Shown here in pieces: positions 29,991-38,446 of a DNA stretch of 64,000 bases; positions within the stretch are counted from its first letter, which is position 1, and every line of letters starts with the position of its first letter. The stretch comes from CAZHEV01 sp964531335 [NCBI: uncultured bacterium] (GTDB lineage: Bacteria > Eisenbacteria > RBG-16-71-46 > CAZHEV01), in NCBI GenBank assembly GCA_964531335.1, contig CAZHEV010000004.1, positions 73,516 to 137,515 on the forward strand, given 5' to 3'. The position numbers and the translations under genes were made by a program. Below the pieces are notes generated by a model. It was not told the DNA's origin and made no database searches. It saw nothing but the letters and a program-made list of their open reading frames with translations.

Positions 29991-30446
29991 ATGATTGAAG
30001 GGGTCAAGACCAAAGACTTGAAGGTAATTCCGGACGAGCGCGGGCACTTGATGGAGATGCTGCGTTGCGACGACGACATCTTCCGGCAGTTCGGGCAGGT
30101 GTACCTCTCGGTGGTATATCCCGGCGTCGTAAAGGGCTGGCACTATCACAAGATCCAGACGGACAACTTCACCATTGTCAAGGGAATGGCGAAGGTGGTG
30201 CTGCACGACCGCCGTGAAGACTCCCCGACCAAGGGGGAGACCATGGAGTTCTTTCTGGGCGATAAGAACCCCAAGCTCCTGGTGGTGCCCCCTCTCGTGC
30301 TGCACGGCATGAAGGGAATCGGCATGGAGCCGGCCTATTTCGTCAACGTTCCCACTCACCCTTACGTCTACGACAACCCGGACGAGTACAGGGTCGATCC
30401 GCACAGCGGCGAGGTGCCCTACGACTGGAGCCGCAAGGACGGATAG
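29991..30446 (+). CDS. rfbC: dTDP-4-dehydrorhamnose 3,5-epimerase family protein
   Basis: 151-residue cupin-type sugar epimerase. ERGHLMEMLR, a substrate/active-site segment GWHYHKIQTDNFTIVKG, and VPPLVLHGMKGIG resemble the RmlC fold, but the protein is shorter than RmlC (about 180 residues), as in several sugar epimerase/isomerase relatives. ATG 29991 follows GTGAGG; a longer open frame upstream overlaps ugd and is not homologous. It is adjacent to a dTDP-glucose dehydratase, so a dTDP-deoxysugar role is likely, though the exact reaction is not certain. Confidence 0.75.
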   Translation: MIEGVKTKDLKVIPDERGHLMEMLRCDDDIFRQFGQVYLSVVYPGVVKGWHYHKIQTDNFTIVKGMAKVVLHDRREDSPTKGETMEFFLGDKNPKLLVVPPLVLHGMKGIGMEPAYFVNVPTHPYVYDNPDEYRVDPHSGEVPYDWSRKDG

Positions 30447-30482
30447 GTCGCGCTGCGGCCGGATTCGGGGAGAAAGCCAGAG

Positions 30483-31517
30483 ATGGTCGAGGAAAACCGA
30501 CTCGCGAAAGCGAGGATCCTGGTCACCGGCGGCGCCGGGTTCATCGGCAGCCATTTCGTCAAGCTGATGCTCGAGAAACACCCGGGCTGCGAGGTGGTCG
30601 TTCTGGACAAGCTGACTTACGCGGGCAGCCTCTTCAACCTCGACCCCGTTAAGGACGATCCACGGTTCACCTTCGTCAAGGGGGATATCTGCGTCAGAGA
30701 CGACGTCCTGAAGGCCTACGCCGGCTGCGACGTGATAGTCAACTTCGCCGCGGAGACGCACGTGGACCGCTCGATAATGTCCCCCGGCTCCTTCATCATG
30801 ACCGACACTTTCGGCGTCTACGTGTTGATGGAAGTCGCTAAGGAGAGCGGAATCCGCCGCTTCCTGCAGGTGTCCACGGACGAGGTCTACGGAGAGGTCC
30901 TGGGCGATCCCGTGGACGAAGGCGCCGTTCTCGCGCCCAGAAATCCCTATGCCGCCAGCAAGGCCGGCGGCGACCGCCTGGCGTACTCCTACTACGCCAC
31001 CTACGGCCTGCCGGTGGTCATCACAAGATGCTCCAATAACTTCGGGCCCAACCAGCACCCGGAGAAGATGGTGCCGCTTTTCATTACCAACGCCATCGAA
31101 GACAAACCACTTCCCGTGTACGGCACCGGTACCAACAAGAGGGACTGGATATACGTAGGGGACCATTGCGAGGCCCTCGAGGCCCTGCTCGAAACGGACG
31201 GAGCCGACGGCGAGGTGTTCAACATAGGAAGCGGCGCCGAGCTCAGCGTGCTCGAGGTCTCGGCCAAGATCTTGAAGCGGCTCGATAAGCCGGCCGGCCT
31301 GGTCAAGCACGTTCAGGATCGTCCGGGCCATGACAGAAGGTACGCGATGAGGATCGACAAGCTGAAGAGCCTCACGGGCTGGAACGCGACGACCCACTTC
31401 GACAAAGGACTCGCGGAGACTGTCGGCTGGTACATGGACAATTCCGATTGGTGGAAGGCCGTCAAGTCGGGCGAGTTCAAGGATTACTACTCCAAGGCTT
31501 ACAAGTTCGAAGACTGA
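30483..31517 (+). CDS. rfbB: dTDP-glucose 4,6-dehydratase
   Basis: Makes dTDP-4-keto-6-deoxyglucose, precursor of rhamnose and related sugars. It is 344 residues. TGGAGFIGSHFVKLML binds NAD, LDKLTYAGSLFNL and FAAETHVDRSI are specific for RmlB, STDEVYGEV holds the Thr-Asp-Glu catalytic set and NPYAASKAGGD the Tyr-x3-Lys. RmlA and RmlD are not in the window. Its stop is 14 bp before the siroheme gene, so that gene may be co-transcribed. Confidence 0.92.
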   Translation: MVEENRLAKARILVTGGAGFIGSHFVKLMLEKHPGCEVVVLDKLTYAGSLFNLDPVKDDPRFTFVKGDICVRDDVLKAYAGCDVIVNFAAETHVDRSIMSPGSFIMTDTFGVYVLMEVAKESGIRRFLQVSTDEVYGEVLGDPVDEGAVLAPRNPYAASKAGGDRLAYSYYATYGLPVVITRCSNNFGPNQHPEKMVPLFITNAIEDKPLPVYGTGTNKRDWIYVGDHCEALEALLETDGADGEVFNIGSGAELSVLEVSAKILKRLDKPAGLVKHVQDRPGHDRRYAMRIDKLKSLTGWNATTHFDKGLAETVGWYMDNSDWWKAVKSGEFKDYYSKAYKFED

Positions 31518-31531
31518 TCCCCGGGTTTCAA

Positions 31532-32194
31532 ATGGGCGCCATGTACTATCCCATATTCCTCGATCTGAAGGGCAGGCCGTGCGTCGTGGTCGGCGGGGGC
31601 GCGGTGGCGGAGAGAAAGGTCATGGCGCTTCTCGACTGTGGAGCGGTGGTCAAGGTAATCAGTCCGGAGATCATAGGGGCGTTGCAGAGGCAGGTCGAAG
31701 GTGCGACAATGGAGTACGTTCCCCGCAGGTACAGGGCGGGGGATCTACGGGGGAGCCTTCTGGTCATCGCGGCCTCGGATGACTCGGAGGTCAACGCGGC
31801 GGTATGGGAGGAGGCCTCCCGGCTCGAGATACTGGCAAACGTCGCCGACTGTCCGGAAAAATGCAACTTCATACTTCCTTCCGTGCTGCGGAGGGGAGGG
31901 CTGGCGGTAGCCGTGGGCACCGGCGGGGCCAGCCCCGCCCTGGCCCGCCGAATCAGAACGGACCTGGAGCGGCTGATCGGTCCCGAGTACGAGGACTTCG
32001 TCCGGGTGATGGAGCTCTTGAGGAAGCTGGCGATGCGATCGGAGAAGGACCCCGGCCGGCGGAGGGAATTGCTCAAGTCCGCGGCCTCCGGCGAAGCTAT
32101 TCTGGAGAGGCTCAGGGCGGGCGAGACTCCGGAAGCCATTCTGGAGACAATAGCGAGCGAACTGAATTTGAACCCTGAAGGCACGGGCGACTGA
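31532..32194 (+). CDS. precorrin-2 dehydrogenase / sirohydrochlorin ferrochelatase
   Basis: 220-residue protein of the CysG N-terminal/Met8p/SirC type. It oxidises precorrin-2 to sirohydrochlorin and in some members inserts iron to make siroheme. MYYPIFLDLKGRPCVVVGGGAVAERKV holds the NAD motif; ANVADCPEKCNFILPSVLRR and VAVGTGGASPALARRIR are family signatures. ATG 31532 is used (ATG 31541 is also possible). It opens a tetrapyrrole gene run. Confidence 0.9.
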   Translation: MGAMYYPIFLDLKGRPCVVVGGGAVAERKVMALLDCGAVVKVISPEIIGALQRQVEGATMEYVPRRYRAGDLRGSLLVIAASDDSEVNAAVWEEASRLEILANVADCPEKCNFILPSVLRRGGLAVAVGTGGASPALARRIRTDLERLIGPEYEDFVRVMELLRKLAMRSEKDPGRRRELLKSAASGEAILERLRAGETPEAILETIASELNLNPEGTGD

Positions 32195-32218
32195 GCCCGT
32201 GGAGGGCAGGGCTGAATC

Positions 32219-33154
32219 ATGCCGGAGAGGAAGATAATACGCATAGGCACAAGGGGCAGCAAGCTTGCCGTGATACAGGCCAACGAGGTCGCCGAAGAGC
32301 TGAAGGCTTCCTCGAACAAGCTGGACCTCAAGGTCGTGCAGATAAAGACAACGGGCGACAGGATCCAGAACAAGAGCCTCGGCGGGATCGGCGGCTCGGG
32401 CCTGTTCGTGAAGGAGATCGAGCGAGCCCTGCTCGACGAGGAGATAGACATCGCGGTGCATTCAATGAAGGACCTCCCTTCGAGCATGCCCGACGGCGTG
32501 AGCCTGGCGGCCGTTACCAAGAGGCTGACCCCTTTTGACGTCCTCATCAGCCGGGAAAACAAGATCCTGGACGACCTGCCTTCGGGGGCGAAGATAGGAA
32601 CCGGCAGCCCCCGCCGCGCGGCCCAGCTTCTGAGCTACAGGCCGGACCTCGAGATACTGGATATAAGGGGCAACCTGGACACTAGGCTGCGCAAACTGGA
32701 GAACGGCCAATACGACGGGATAGTGGTCGCCGCGGCCGGAGTCGAGAGAATGGGCCTTCAGAACAGGGTCTCCGAAATATTCACCGCCGAGCTGTGCCTC
32801 CCCGCCCCCGGCCAGGGAGCCCTGGCGATACAGATCAGGTCGGGGGACAAGGAAGCCGCAAAGGCCGCCAGGAGGCTGGACGACGAGGAGTCACACAGGC
32901 AGATAAGGGCGGAGAGGGCTTTTCTAAAGAGGATCGGCGCCGGCTGCCACGTCCCGGCGGGGGCTCTGTGCACGTGGGAGGGGGAGACGGTGATGCTGGA
33001 GGGCATGATCGCGAGCCCCGACGGCCTGAACGTGTTCAGGGACACCGAAGAGGGCGAGCGCGGGGAGGAGAACAGGCTGGGAGTGCGCCTCGCCGACAAG
33101 CTCATCGAAAGCGGCGCCGCCGCGATCCTGGAATCGCTGGGGGTCGAGAGTTGA
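32219..33154 (+). CDS. hemC: porphobilinogen deaminase (hydroxymethylbilane synthase)
   Basis: Links four porphobilinogens into hydroxymethylbilane. It is 311 residues. IRIGTRGSKLAVIQANEVA starts the protein, HSMKDLPSSMP and GTGSPRRAAQL are substrate-binding segments, and the dipyrromethane cofactor Cys is C243 in GAGCHVPAGA. The length and motifs are normal. Gene order with the precorrin-2 dehydrogenase before and cobA-hemD after is common, but hemA is missing from this run. Confidence 0.95.
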   Translation: MPERKIIRIGTRGSKLAVIQANEVAEELKASSNKLDLKVVQIKTTGDRIQNKSLGGIGGSGLFVKEIERALLDEEIDIAVHSMKDLPSSMPDGVSLAAVTKRLTPFDVLISRENKILDDLPSGAKIGTGSPRRAAQLLSYRPDLEILDIRGNLDTRLRKLENGQYDGIVVAAAGVERMGLQNRVSEIFTAELCLPAPGQGALAIQIRSGDKEAAKAARRLDDEESHRQIRAERAFLKRIGAGCHVPAGALCTWEGETVMLEGMIASPDGLNVFRDTEEGERGEENRLGVRLADKLIESGAAAILESLGVES

Positions 33155-33175
33155 GCGTTTGAGTGGGAGCCGCCA

Positions 33176-34732
33176 TTGTTCCGAAAAGGCAGAGTATATC
33201 TCGTCGGTTGTGGGCCCGGTGATCCCGGGCTCTTGACGCTAAAAGGGGCGGAGTGCGTAAGGGACGCGGACGTTCTCATCTACGACTACCTCGTGGGCGA
33301 GGAGATTCTCGGATGGGCGCGTCCGGGCTGCGAGAGGATCTACGTGGGAAAGCGCGGCGGCGCCGGGGCCGCCGCCACGCAGGAGGAGATCAACTCTATG
33401 CTCCTGCGCGAGGCGAAGGCGGGGAAGGTAGTGGTCAGGCTCAAGGGAGGCGACCCGTTCGTTCTGGGCAGAGGGGGCGAGGAGGCCGAGGTACTCGGCG
33501 CCGACCACATTCCCTTTGAAATAGTTCCGGGCGTGACCTCCGCCGTGGCGGTGCCGGCGTACGCGGGAATACCCGTCACTCACAGATCCCTCGCCTCCAG
33601 CTTCTGCGTGGTCACGGGCCACGAGGACCCGGACAAGTCCGCGTCCGCGATCCCATGGGAGGCGCTGGCGCGGACCGGCGGCACATTGGTCTTCCTCATG
33701 GGCGTAAAGAGACTCCCCGAGATCACCGGCAATCTGGTCGAGGCGGGAATGCCGCCGGGGACCCCCGCCGCGCTGATCAGGTGGGGATGCACGCCCAGAC
33801 AGAGGACGCTGGTCGGAGATCTACGCGATATAGCGGGCAAGTCATCGGAGGCCGGGGTGAGACCTCCCGCCGTGCTAGTGGTGGGAGACGTAGTGAGCCT
33901 GCAAGACAAGCTGGCGTGGTTCGAGAGAAGGCCCTTGATGGGCAAGACCGTGCTGGTGACGCGGGCGGCGGAGCAGGCCGGACGGCTGAGCAGGGCGCTG
34001 AGCGCGCGCGGGGCGACGCCGGTGGAGCTGCCGGTAATAGCCTTCGCCCCGCCGGACGACGTAGCGGCCCTCGATTCGGCGATAGGCGGGATCGGCGGCT
34101 ACGACTGGTTGCTGTTTACGAGCGTCAACGGAGTGAGGTGGCTGCTGAAGAGAGTGCGGGAGCTCGGCGGAGACGTGAGAAGCCTGGCCGGACCCAGGAT
34201 CGCGGCGATAGGCCCCGCTACCCAGAAGGCGGTCGAGGCCAGGGGAATCTCCGTCGAGGGCATCCCGTCCACATATGTGGCGGAGGACTTCGTGCGTTAT
34301 CTCTCAGAGGCCGGCGTGCGGGGGAAGAGGGTCCTGGTTGCGCGGGCGCAGGAGGCGAGGTCGGTGCTCATAGATGGCCTGGCGCGGCTGGGAGCGAGCG
34401 TGGACGAGGCCGCCTGCTACAAGACCGTCGCGGCGGAGTCCGACGTGGAGGAAGCCGCCCTGATGTTGACTTCGGGCCGGGTGGACATGGTCACCTTTAC
34501 CAGCTCCTCCACCGTCACGCGCGCTCTGGAGCTCCTCCGGGAGAAGGCGGCCGGAGACGCGCTCCTTCAGGCGCCCGCCGCGTGCATCGGCCCCGTCACG
34601 GCGAGGACGGCGTCCCGAGAGGGGTTGAAGGTGTCCGTGGTCGCGGAGGAGTATACCGTAGACGGCTTGGTGGACGCGATGGTGTCCTATTACAACCGGC
34701 AAGGAGAAGGAAATGCCGTTCCCAATTCATAG
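33176..34732 (+). CDS. cobA-hemD: uroporphyrinogen-III C-methyltransferase / uroporphyrinogen-III synthase fusion
   Basis: 518-residue bifunctional enzyme. Residues 1-245 are an SAM-dependent SUMT: VYLVGCGPGDPGLLTLKG at the N terminus, VVRLKGGDPFVLGRGGEE, and GIPVTHRSLASSF. Residues about 258-510 are HemD: LVTRAAEQAGRLSRAL, LLFTSVNGVRWLL, VTFTSSSTVTRALELL. It makes uroporphyrinogen III from hydroxymethylbilane and methylates it toward siroheme or cobalamin. The fusion is known from several phyla. It starts at TTG 33176; the end overlaps hemB by 20 bp. Confidence 0.93.
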   Translation: MFRKGRVYLVGCGPGDPGLLTLKGAECVRDADVLIYDYLVGEEILGWARPGCERIYVGKRGGAGAAATQEEINSMLLREAKAGKVVVRLKGGDPFVLGRGGEEAEVLGADHIPFEIVPGVTSAVAVPAYAGIPVTHRSLASSFCVVTGHEDPDKSASAIPWEALARTGGTLVFLMGVKRLPEITGNLVEAGMPPGTPAALIRWGCTPRQRTLVGDLRDIAGKSSEAGVRPPAVLVVGDVVSLQDKLAWFERRPLMGKTVLVTRAAEQAGRLSRALSARGATPVELPVIAFAPPDDVAALDSAIGGIGGYDWLLFTSVNGVRWLLKRVRELGGDVRSLAGPRIAAIGPATQKAVEARGISVEGIPSTYVAEDFVRYLSEAGVRGKRVLVARAQEARSVLIDGLARLGASVDEAACYKTVAAESDVEEAALMLTSGRVDMVTFTSSSTVTRALELLREKAAGDALLQAPAACIGPVTARTASREGLKVSVVAEEYTVDGLVDAMVSYYNRQGEGNAVPNS

Positions 34733-35690
34733 AATGAGAAGGCTGCGCGGCAGCGTCCGGATAAGGGATCTCGTAAGAGAGACGGACCTGGCGCCCAGGA
34801 ACCTGGTGCTCCCGGTTTTCACCCGCGGCGGAAAGGGCGTGACTGAGCCCATAGTCTCGCTGCCCGGCCACGACCACATGTCGCCCGACGTGCTCGTGGA
34901 CAAGTGCCGCGAGGCGGAGGACGCGGGCCTGGGCGGAGTCATAGTCTTCGGGATACCGGACTCCAAGGACGAGGTCGGATCGGGCGCCTACGCGGACGAC
35001 GGCGTCGTCCAGAGGGCGGTTCGCGCGGTAAAGGAGGCGGGGCTCATGATCCCCGTCGTCACTGACGTCTGTCTTTGCGAATATACCAGCCACGGGCACT
35101 GCGGTCTGATCGAGAACGGCGAAGTTCACAACGACTCCACCCTCGAGCTCCTAGCGCGGACCGCCGTCTCGCACGCCGCGGCGGGCGCGGACATGGTGGC
35201 GCCATCGGACATGATGGACGGCAGGGTCTCGGCGATCAGGGGAGGACTGGACGGAAACGGCTTCGAGAACGTGCCTATTATGTCTTATGCGGCGAAGCAG
35301 GCATCCGTGTTCTACGGTCCTTTCAGGGAGGCGGCCGGTTCCGCGCCTTCCTTCGGAGACAGGAAAAGCTATCAGATGGATCCCGCCAACGCCGGCGAGG
35401 CGCTGAGGGAGATGGAGTTGGATTTCGAGGAGGGAGCGGACATACTGATGGTCAAGCCGGCCCTGCCCTGTCTCGACATCATAAGCGCGGCCGCGGCCGC
35501 CTTTCCGGTTCCCATAGCCGCGTACAATGTCAGCGGCGAGTACGCCATGGTTCTGGCCGCCGCCGAGAAGGGGCTCATAGACGCCCGCGGGGCCATGATG
35601 GAGAGCCTCATTGCGATCAAGAGGGCGGGGGCGGCGATAATCTTGACCTACTTCGCTCTGGACGCGGCCCGCGAGATCGCGCGGGGATGA
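34713..35690 (+). CDS. hemB: delta-aminolevulinic acid dehydratase
   Basis: Condenses two 5-aminolevulinates to porphobilinogen. It is 325 residues. The zinc-site Cys residues are visible in TDVCLCEYTSHGHCG, the two Schiff-base Lys lie in SYAAKQASVFYGPFR and ILMVKPALPCLD, and APSDMMDGR is typical. The zinc-dependent type is therefore expected. AAGGAGAAGGAA precedes ATG 34713 inside the end of cobA-hemD. Confidence 0.96.
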   Translation: MPFPIHRMRRLRGSVRIRDLVRETDLAPRNLVLPVFTRGGKGVTEPIVSLPGHDHMSPDVLVDKCREAEDAGLGGVIVFGIPDSKDEVGSGAYADDGVVQRAVRAVKEAGLMIPVVTDVCLCEYTSHGHCGLIENGEVHNDSTLELLARTAVSHAAAGADMVAPSDMMDGRVSAIRGGLDGNGFENVPIMSYAAKQASVFYGPFREAAGSAPSFGDRKSYQMDPANAGEALREMELDFEEGADILMVKPALPCLDIISAAAAAFPVPIAAYNVSGEYAMVLAAAEKGLIDARGAMMESLIAIKRAGAAIILTYFALDAAREIARG

Positions 35691-35735
35691 CCCTTTCAAG
35701 GGCCGGCGCTGCCGCGGTCGGCCCGAAGGTGCACA

Positions 35736-37016
35736 ATGTCGCGTAACGAAGATCTTTGGAACGAAGCCCTGAAGTACATCCCGGGCGGGGTCAACAGCCC
35801 CGTGAGGGCCTGCGGGCCCGTGGGCGCCTGTCCCATCTTCGCCGTCAGGGGAAAAGGATCGCGCGTGTGGGACGCCGACGGGCGCGAGTACATAGACTAC
35901 GTATGCTCGTGGGGGGCGCTACTGCTGGGCCACGCATTCCCCGCGGTCGTGGAGGGCGTCCAGTCGGCCGCCGCCGGAGGGACGTCGTTCGGCATGCCCA
36001 CGCCGGGGGAGACCGAGTTGGCCGCCATGGTGGCCGGCCGAGTCCCCTCGGTGGAGAAGACCCGCCTGGTGAGCTCCGGTACGGAGGCGACCATGAGCGC
36101 GATCAGGCTCGCGAGGGGGGCCACCGGCAGGGACAAGCTGCTCAAGTTCGAGGGTTGCTACCACGGTCACGCCGATTCGCTCCTCGTAAAAGCGGGCTCC
36201 GGGGCGCTCACGCTCTCGATCCCGGGCACGCCCGGCGTCCCGGCGGGGCACGTGAGCCACACCATATCAGCGGCCTTCAACGACGTGAACGGGGTGAGGC
36301 GGGCCTTCGAGCAGGGCGGGGACGAGATCGCATGCGCCATAGTGGAGCCGGTGGCCGGAAACATGGGCGTCGTGCCGCCGGCGGAGGGCTTCCTGGAATG
36401 CCTCAGAGAGGAGACTTCGAAGCACGGGGCCGTCCTGATTTTCGACGAGGTCATAACCGGTTTTCGATTGGCGCCCGGCGGGTACCAGAGTATTTGCGGG
36501 GTGACGCCGGACATCACGACCATGGGCAAGGTCCTCGGCGGAGGGCTCCCTCTGGGGGCCTTCGGGGGCCGCGCGGGCGTGATGGACGTCCTGGCGCCCG
36601 ACGGGCCCGTGTACCAGGCGGGGACTCTGAGCGGCAACCCGCTCGCGGTCGCCGCCGGCGCCGCGACAATTCGTGAGATATCCCGCGACGGCTTTCACGA
36701 CGAGCTCGAGTCCAAGGCCGCGCTTCTGGAGCGCGGCCTGGCGGACGTCTTCTCGCCGTCGCCGATCCCCGCGGTCTTGAACAGGGTCGGATCGATGTTG
36801 ACGCTTTTCTTCACAGGGGAGAAGGTGACCGGGTACGCCGCCGCCCTGCGCGCGGACGCCGGCCTGTACGGATCCTTCTTCAGGGAGATGCGGTCGGAGG
36901 GCGTGAACCTGCCGCCTTCTCAGTTCGAGGCCTGGTTCGTGTCCGCGGCCCATACGGTCGATGACATCGAGCGGACGGTAGAAGGAGCGCGCGCGGCTCT
37001 GTCCCGTATAGCTTAA
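35736..37016 (+). CDS. hemL: glutamate-1-semialdehyde 2,1-aminomutase
   Basis: PLP enzyme producing 5-aminolevulinate in the C5 pathway. It is 426 residues. PGGVNSPVRACGPVG at the N terminus, SSGTEATMSAIRLAR and CYHGHADSLLVKAGSG in the PLP pocket, FDEVITGFR, and the PLP Lys265 in MGKVLGGGLPLGAFGG. Its presence shows that the C5 route is used although glutamyl-tRNA reductase (hemA) is elsewhere. It starts at ATG 35736, 45 bp after hemB. Confidence 0.96.
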   Translation: MSRNEDLWNEALKYIPGGVNSPVRACGPVGACPIFAVRGKGSRVWDADGREYIDYVCSWGALLLGHAFPAVVEGVQSAAAGGTSFGMPTPGETELAAMVAGRVPSVEKTRLVSSGTEATMSAIRLARGATGRDKLLKFEGCYHGHADSLLVKAGSGALTLSIPGTPGVPAGHVSHTISAAFNDVNGVRRAFEQGGDEIACAIVEPVAGNMGVVPPAEGFLECLREETSKHGAVLIFDEVITGFRLAPGGYQSICGVTPDITTMGKVLGGGLPLGAFGGRAGVMDVLAPDGPVYQAGTLSGNPLAVAAGAATIREISRDGFHDELESKAALLERGLADVFSPSPIPAVLNRVGSMLTLFFTGEKVTGYAAALRADAGLYGSFFREMRSEGVNLPPSQFEAWFVSAAHTVDDIERTVEGARAALSRIA

Positions 37017-37043
37017 ACCATCCGCCGGTTCCGGCAGCCGCGA

Positions 37044-37061
37044 GAAGAAGAAGAAGAAGAA
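37044..37061 (+). repeat. (GAA)6 microsatellite in front of serS
   Basis: Six GAA units, followed by GAG, GAA and AAC/AAG-rich purine sequence to 37084, fill the short gap between hemL and serS. The tract directly precedes the start at 37095, where a Shine-Dalgarno would lie (AAGAAGAAGAGG), so its length could affect serS translation. Confidence 0.85.
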
Positions 37062-37094
37062 GAGGAACAACAAGAAGAAGAGGTCGAGTAATCT

Positions 37095-38390
37095 ATGCTG
37101 GATCCCAAGTTCATAAGATCCAATCCCGATGCCGTGAAGAAGGCCCTGAGGGACAAGGGCGAAACCGCCGATCTCGACGGATACCTTGATCTGGACGCCA
37201 GGAGAAGGAGCCTGCTGGCGAGGGCGGACGAGCTGAAGCACCGCAAGAACGAGGTGTCGGAGGAGATAGGCCGCAAGAAGAAGAGAGGCGAGGACGCCTC
37301 CGACCTCCGCTCGCAGATGAAGGGCGTCGCCGGGGAGATCAAGTCCCTCGACGCGGAGATAAAGTCCGTCGAGACAGAGATGGAGGGGATAGCCAGGTGG
37401 ATTCCCAATATTCCGCATCCTTCGGTGCCGGTCGGGGATGACGCCTCGGCAAACGAGGAGGTCGCAAGCTGGGGGGACCCGTCGCCCGCCGGCTTCAGCG
37501 TCCTTCCTCACTGGCAGATAGGAGAGTCGCTCTCCATGGTGGACCTGACGAGGGCGTCGAAGCTCAGCGGTTCCAACTTCAGCCTGTTGACGGGGCTCGG
37601 GGCCCGGCTGGAGCGTGCCCTCATCAACTTCATGCTGGACCTACACGTCCGCGACCATGGATACACCGAGGTCGCGCCGCCCTTCATGGTCCGAAGGGAG
37701 TGTCTCTTCGGCACGGGCCAGCTTCCAAAGCTAGAAGAAGACATGTACAGGATAGAGGCGGACGACATGTTTCTCATCCCCACCGCGGAGGTGCCGCTTA
37801 CCAACATCTATAGAAACGAGATATTGGACGGCGCCGACCTGCCCATCAAGCTGACCTCCTACACGCCCTGTTTCCGCCGGGAGGCGGGCTCCTACGGAGC
37901 GGACACAAAGGGGCTGGTCAGGATCCATCAGTTCGACAAGGTCGAGATGGTCAAGATAGTGGGGCCCGAAAGCTCCTACGACGAGCTCGAGACCCTGTTG
38001 AGGGACGCCTGCGACGTGGTGGAGAAGCTGGGGCTTCCGTACAGGGTGCTCAACCTCGCGACGGGCGATTTGAGCTTCGCCGCCTCGAAGTGTTACGATA
38101 TAGAAGTGTGGGCACGGGGCGAGGGGAAATGGCTGGAGGTCTCGTCCTGCAGCAACTTCGAGGACTTCCAGGCCAGGAGAATAGCCCTGCGTTTTCGTCC
38201 CCCCGGGGGAGGCAAGGCGCGGTTCGCCCACACTTTGAACGGTTCCGGTCTGGCCTTGCCGAGAACCGTCATCGCCATACTCGAGAACTACCAGACGCCG
38301 GACGGGAAGTTGGCGATCCCCGAGGCGCTGCGTTCCTACATGGGCGGAGTCGAGGAGATATCCTTGGAGGACGTAGCGCGGCGGGACTAG
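37095..38390 (+). CDS. serS: seryl-tRNA synthetase
   Basis: Class II synthetase for tRNA-Ser. It is 431 residues. Residues about 1-105 form the tRNA-binding coiled coil (RADELKHRKNEVSEEIGRKK). IPTAEVPLTN, motif 2 in CFRREAGSYGADT, and motif 3 in LNGSGLALPRTVIAILENYQ are all present, as is the Ser-site segment RIHQFDKVEM. It starts at ATG 37095 after a purine-only stretch. The length is normal. Confidence 0.96.
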   Translation: MLDPKFIRSNPDAVKKALRDKGETADLDGYLDLDARRRSLLARADELKHRKNEVSEEIGRKKKRGEDASDLRSQMKGVAGEIKSLDAEIKSVETEMEGIARWIPNIPHPSVPVGDDASANEEVASWGDPSPAGFSVLPHWQIGESLSMVDLTRASKLSGSNFSLLTGLGARLERALINFMLDLHVRDHGYTEVAPPFMVRRECLFGTGQLPKLEEDMYRIEADDMFLIPTAEVPLTNIYRNEILDGADLPIKLTSYTPCFRREAGSYGADTKGLVRIHQFDKVEMVKIVGPESSYDELETLLRDACDVVEKLGLPYRVLNLATGDLSFAASKCYDIEVWARGEGKWLEVSSCSNFEDFQARRIALRFRPPGGGKARFAHTLNGSGLALPRTVIAILENYQTPDGKLAIPEALRSYMGGVEEISLEDVARRD

Positions 38391-38446
38391 GGCGGCCGTT
38401 CGGGGTGCCCGGCGCGGCAGCCGGCTCGGTGGGGGAGTGATTCCCT

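Noticed and set aside
29787-31397. 536-codon minus-strand frame across rfbC-like and rfbB
   Set aside because: Shadow of two clear + strand genes; the composition is typical of antisense translation.
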